Source of the DNA: an uncultured Acidaminococcus sp. | Lineage (GTDB): Bacteria; Bacillota_C; Negativicutes; Acidaminococcales; Acidaminococcaceae | DNA: 23,422 nt | NCBI GenBank assembly: GCA_900314165.1 | Contig: OMUE01000221.1 | Location: 1 to 23,422, forward strand | Direction: 5' to 3' | In this document: piece after piece, positions 22,635-23,422 of the stretch | How the letters are laid out: each line of letters opens with the position of its first letter | Position numbering within the stretch: the first letter of the stretch is position 1 | The notes under the pieces: model-generated | Databases searched by the model: none | Told to the model about the DNA's origin: nothing | Seen by the model: the letters and a program-made list of their open reading frames with translations, nothing else | Program-made: the position numbers and the translations under genes

Positions 22635-23407
22635 TCAATAAATTCCCTCATCTCCACCGTATAGAACTTACGTCCTGCCTGCAGAATCGGGTCCGGGATC
22701 CCGTAGAACGGTTCTGCAATGCTGCCGGCAATGGCGGCCTGGGTATCTGCATCAGCTCCCAGGCTGATGGCGTTGCGGATGGCATCTTCAAAATCCGTGC
22801 TGTCTAAAAAGCAGGCAAGGGCTTCCGGCACGGAACCGTCGCAGGTAGTATCCCCGTGATATGTGTCACGGATTTCGTCAATAGTAAAATTCAGGGGATA
22901 AAATTGTTCCAGATAGGTCCGGATATCCTTCTTCGAAGCCTTATGGCGGGCCAGGAACACGGCACCGGCTACAGCTTTAGCTGCATCATAGGAGCTTTCT
23001 TCATTGTGGCTGACTGCTGCCGACCAGACTGCCAGCTGTTGGACCTGTTCTATGGACTCCCCGAACCAGCCCGCAGGGGACACCCGCATGGCAGCCCCGT
23101 TGCCAAAGCTGCCATAGGGCTGGGGGTTATCCTGAAACAGCCACTGTTTGAATTTATGGCCGAAGCCGGCATGAGGATATTTGCGGCCAAGGGCCTGCAT
23201 ATATTTGATGAGCAGTGGCAAAACGACTACCCCGTCGTCCAGCCTGCCGGCAGCTTTCGCATCCCGGAAGGCCATGGCCACGGCAAGTGTCATAAAAGAG
23301 TCGTCTGTCGCATGGCAGCGGGGTTGGAACAAGGGGAAATCCTTCGTCTTCTTCCGCTTCCATTCGTAAATAGAGCCCACAACATCACCGATAAACGCGC
23401 TTTCCAT
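22616..23407 (-). CDS. ADP-ribosylglycohydrolase family protein
   Basis: 263 residues, AGGAGG site 6 nt before the ATG near the window edge. The all-helical DraG/ARH fold is indicated by GDVVGS (7-12), TDDSF (34-38), GNGAAMRVSP (102-111) and SLGADADTQAAIAGS (215-229), which supply the Asp residues that bind two Mg2+. Members remove ADP-ribose from proteins or small molecules, or hydrolyse related N-glycosides; the substrate here is unknown. No toxin or nitrogenase gene is visible nearby. The final residues (TSDVR) are encoded by heptamers of element E. Confidence 0.92.
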   Translation of the reverse strand: MESAFIGDVVGSIYEWKRKKTKDFPLFQPRCHATDDSFMTLAVAMAFRDAKAAGRLDDGVVVLPLLIKYMQALGRKYPHAGFGHKFKQWLFQDNPQPYGSFGNGAAMRVSPAGWFGESIEQVQQLAVWSAAVSHNEESSYDAAKAVAGAVFLARHKASKKDIRTYLEQFYPLNFTIDEIRDTYHGDTTCDGSVPEALACFLDSTDFEDAIRNAISLGADADTQAAIAGSIAEPFYGIPDPILQAGRKFYTVEMREFIETSDVR

Positions 23408-23422
23408 GGTTTACCTCCTAGC

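Overview
The window looks like chromosome of a low-to-mid GC Firmicute of the Negativicutes type, most likely an Acidaminococcus-like glutamate fermenter. This is inference. It rests on a Na+-pumping decarboxylase beta subunit with a tiny OadG-like partner, a GltS Na+/glutamate symporter, a Firmicute T-box leader, and the Bacillus-like order ispE - (gntR) - purR - glmU - prs - pth. I see no prophage, IS element, CRISPR array, tRNA or rRNA. Most genes lie on the minus strand; only a YitT-family gene, a metallophosphatase and lgt are on the plus strand.

Layout on the minus strand, read from right to left. An ADP-ribosylglycohydrolase (22616-23407) converges on the plus-strand pair metallophosphatase-lgt (20931-22477). 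leuS (18280-20775) has its own strong promoter and a leader with a long-range stem. Then come comEA-comEC-holA-gltS (18153 down to 12901), closed by a strong terminator. The plus-strand yitT (11814-12698) converges on gltS. Next is ispE-gntR-purR-glmU (11637 down to 7854), then prs (own promoter and terminator), pth, the sodium pump pair (beta subunit plus a 40-residue OadG-like subunit), an FMN-dependent 2-hydroxy-acid oxidising enzyme, and ktrB-ktrA-SPOUT rRNA methyltransferase. The window ends inside a phenylalanine-type T-box leader whose target (probably pheST) lies just outside.

The genes support housekeeping: membrane precursors and cell wall (ispE, glmU), PRPP supply and its sensor (prs, purR), translation quality (pth, leuS, rRNA methylase), K+ uptake (ktrAB), Na+-coupled energy metabolism (decarboxylase beta, gltS), competence (comEA, comEC) and replication (holA).

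The most unusual content is between the genes. Five intergenic regions hold inverted-repeat elements whose arms are tandem heptanucleotides. Three (4319-4493, 6646-6768, 12683-12852) share a GCTYTTY heptamer and a conserved end hairpin. Two of these also share a run of internal hairpins whose stems differ in sequence but keep pairing. In all three, one arm starts within a few bases of the A/T tract of an intrinsic terminator. Two more (about 294-453 and 22459-22634) have the same architecture built from different heptamers (GTCGTNN and TGACRTC). The arms run into coding sequence and supply the last codons of four genes. I know of no described element matching this. A second candidate for new biology is the promoter-plus-terminator leader of the sodium-pump gene (5812-5984), which looks like an uncharacterised riboswitch or attenuator.
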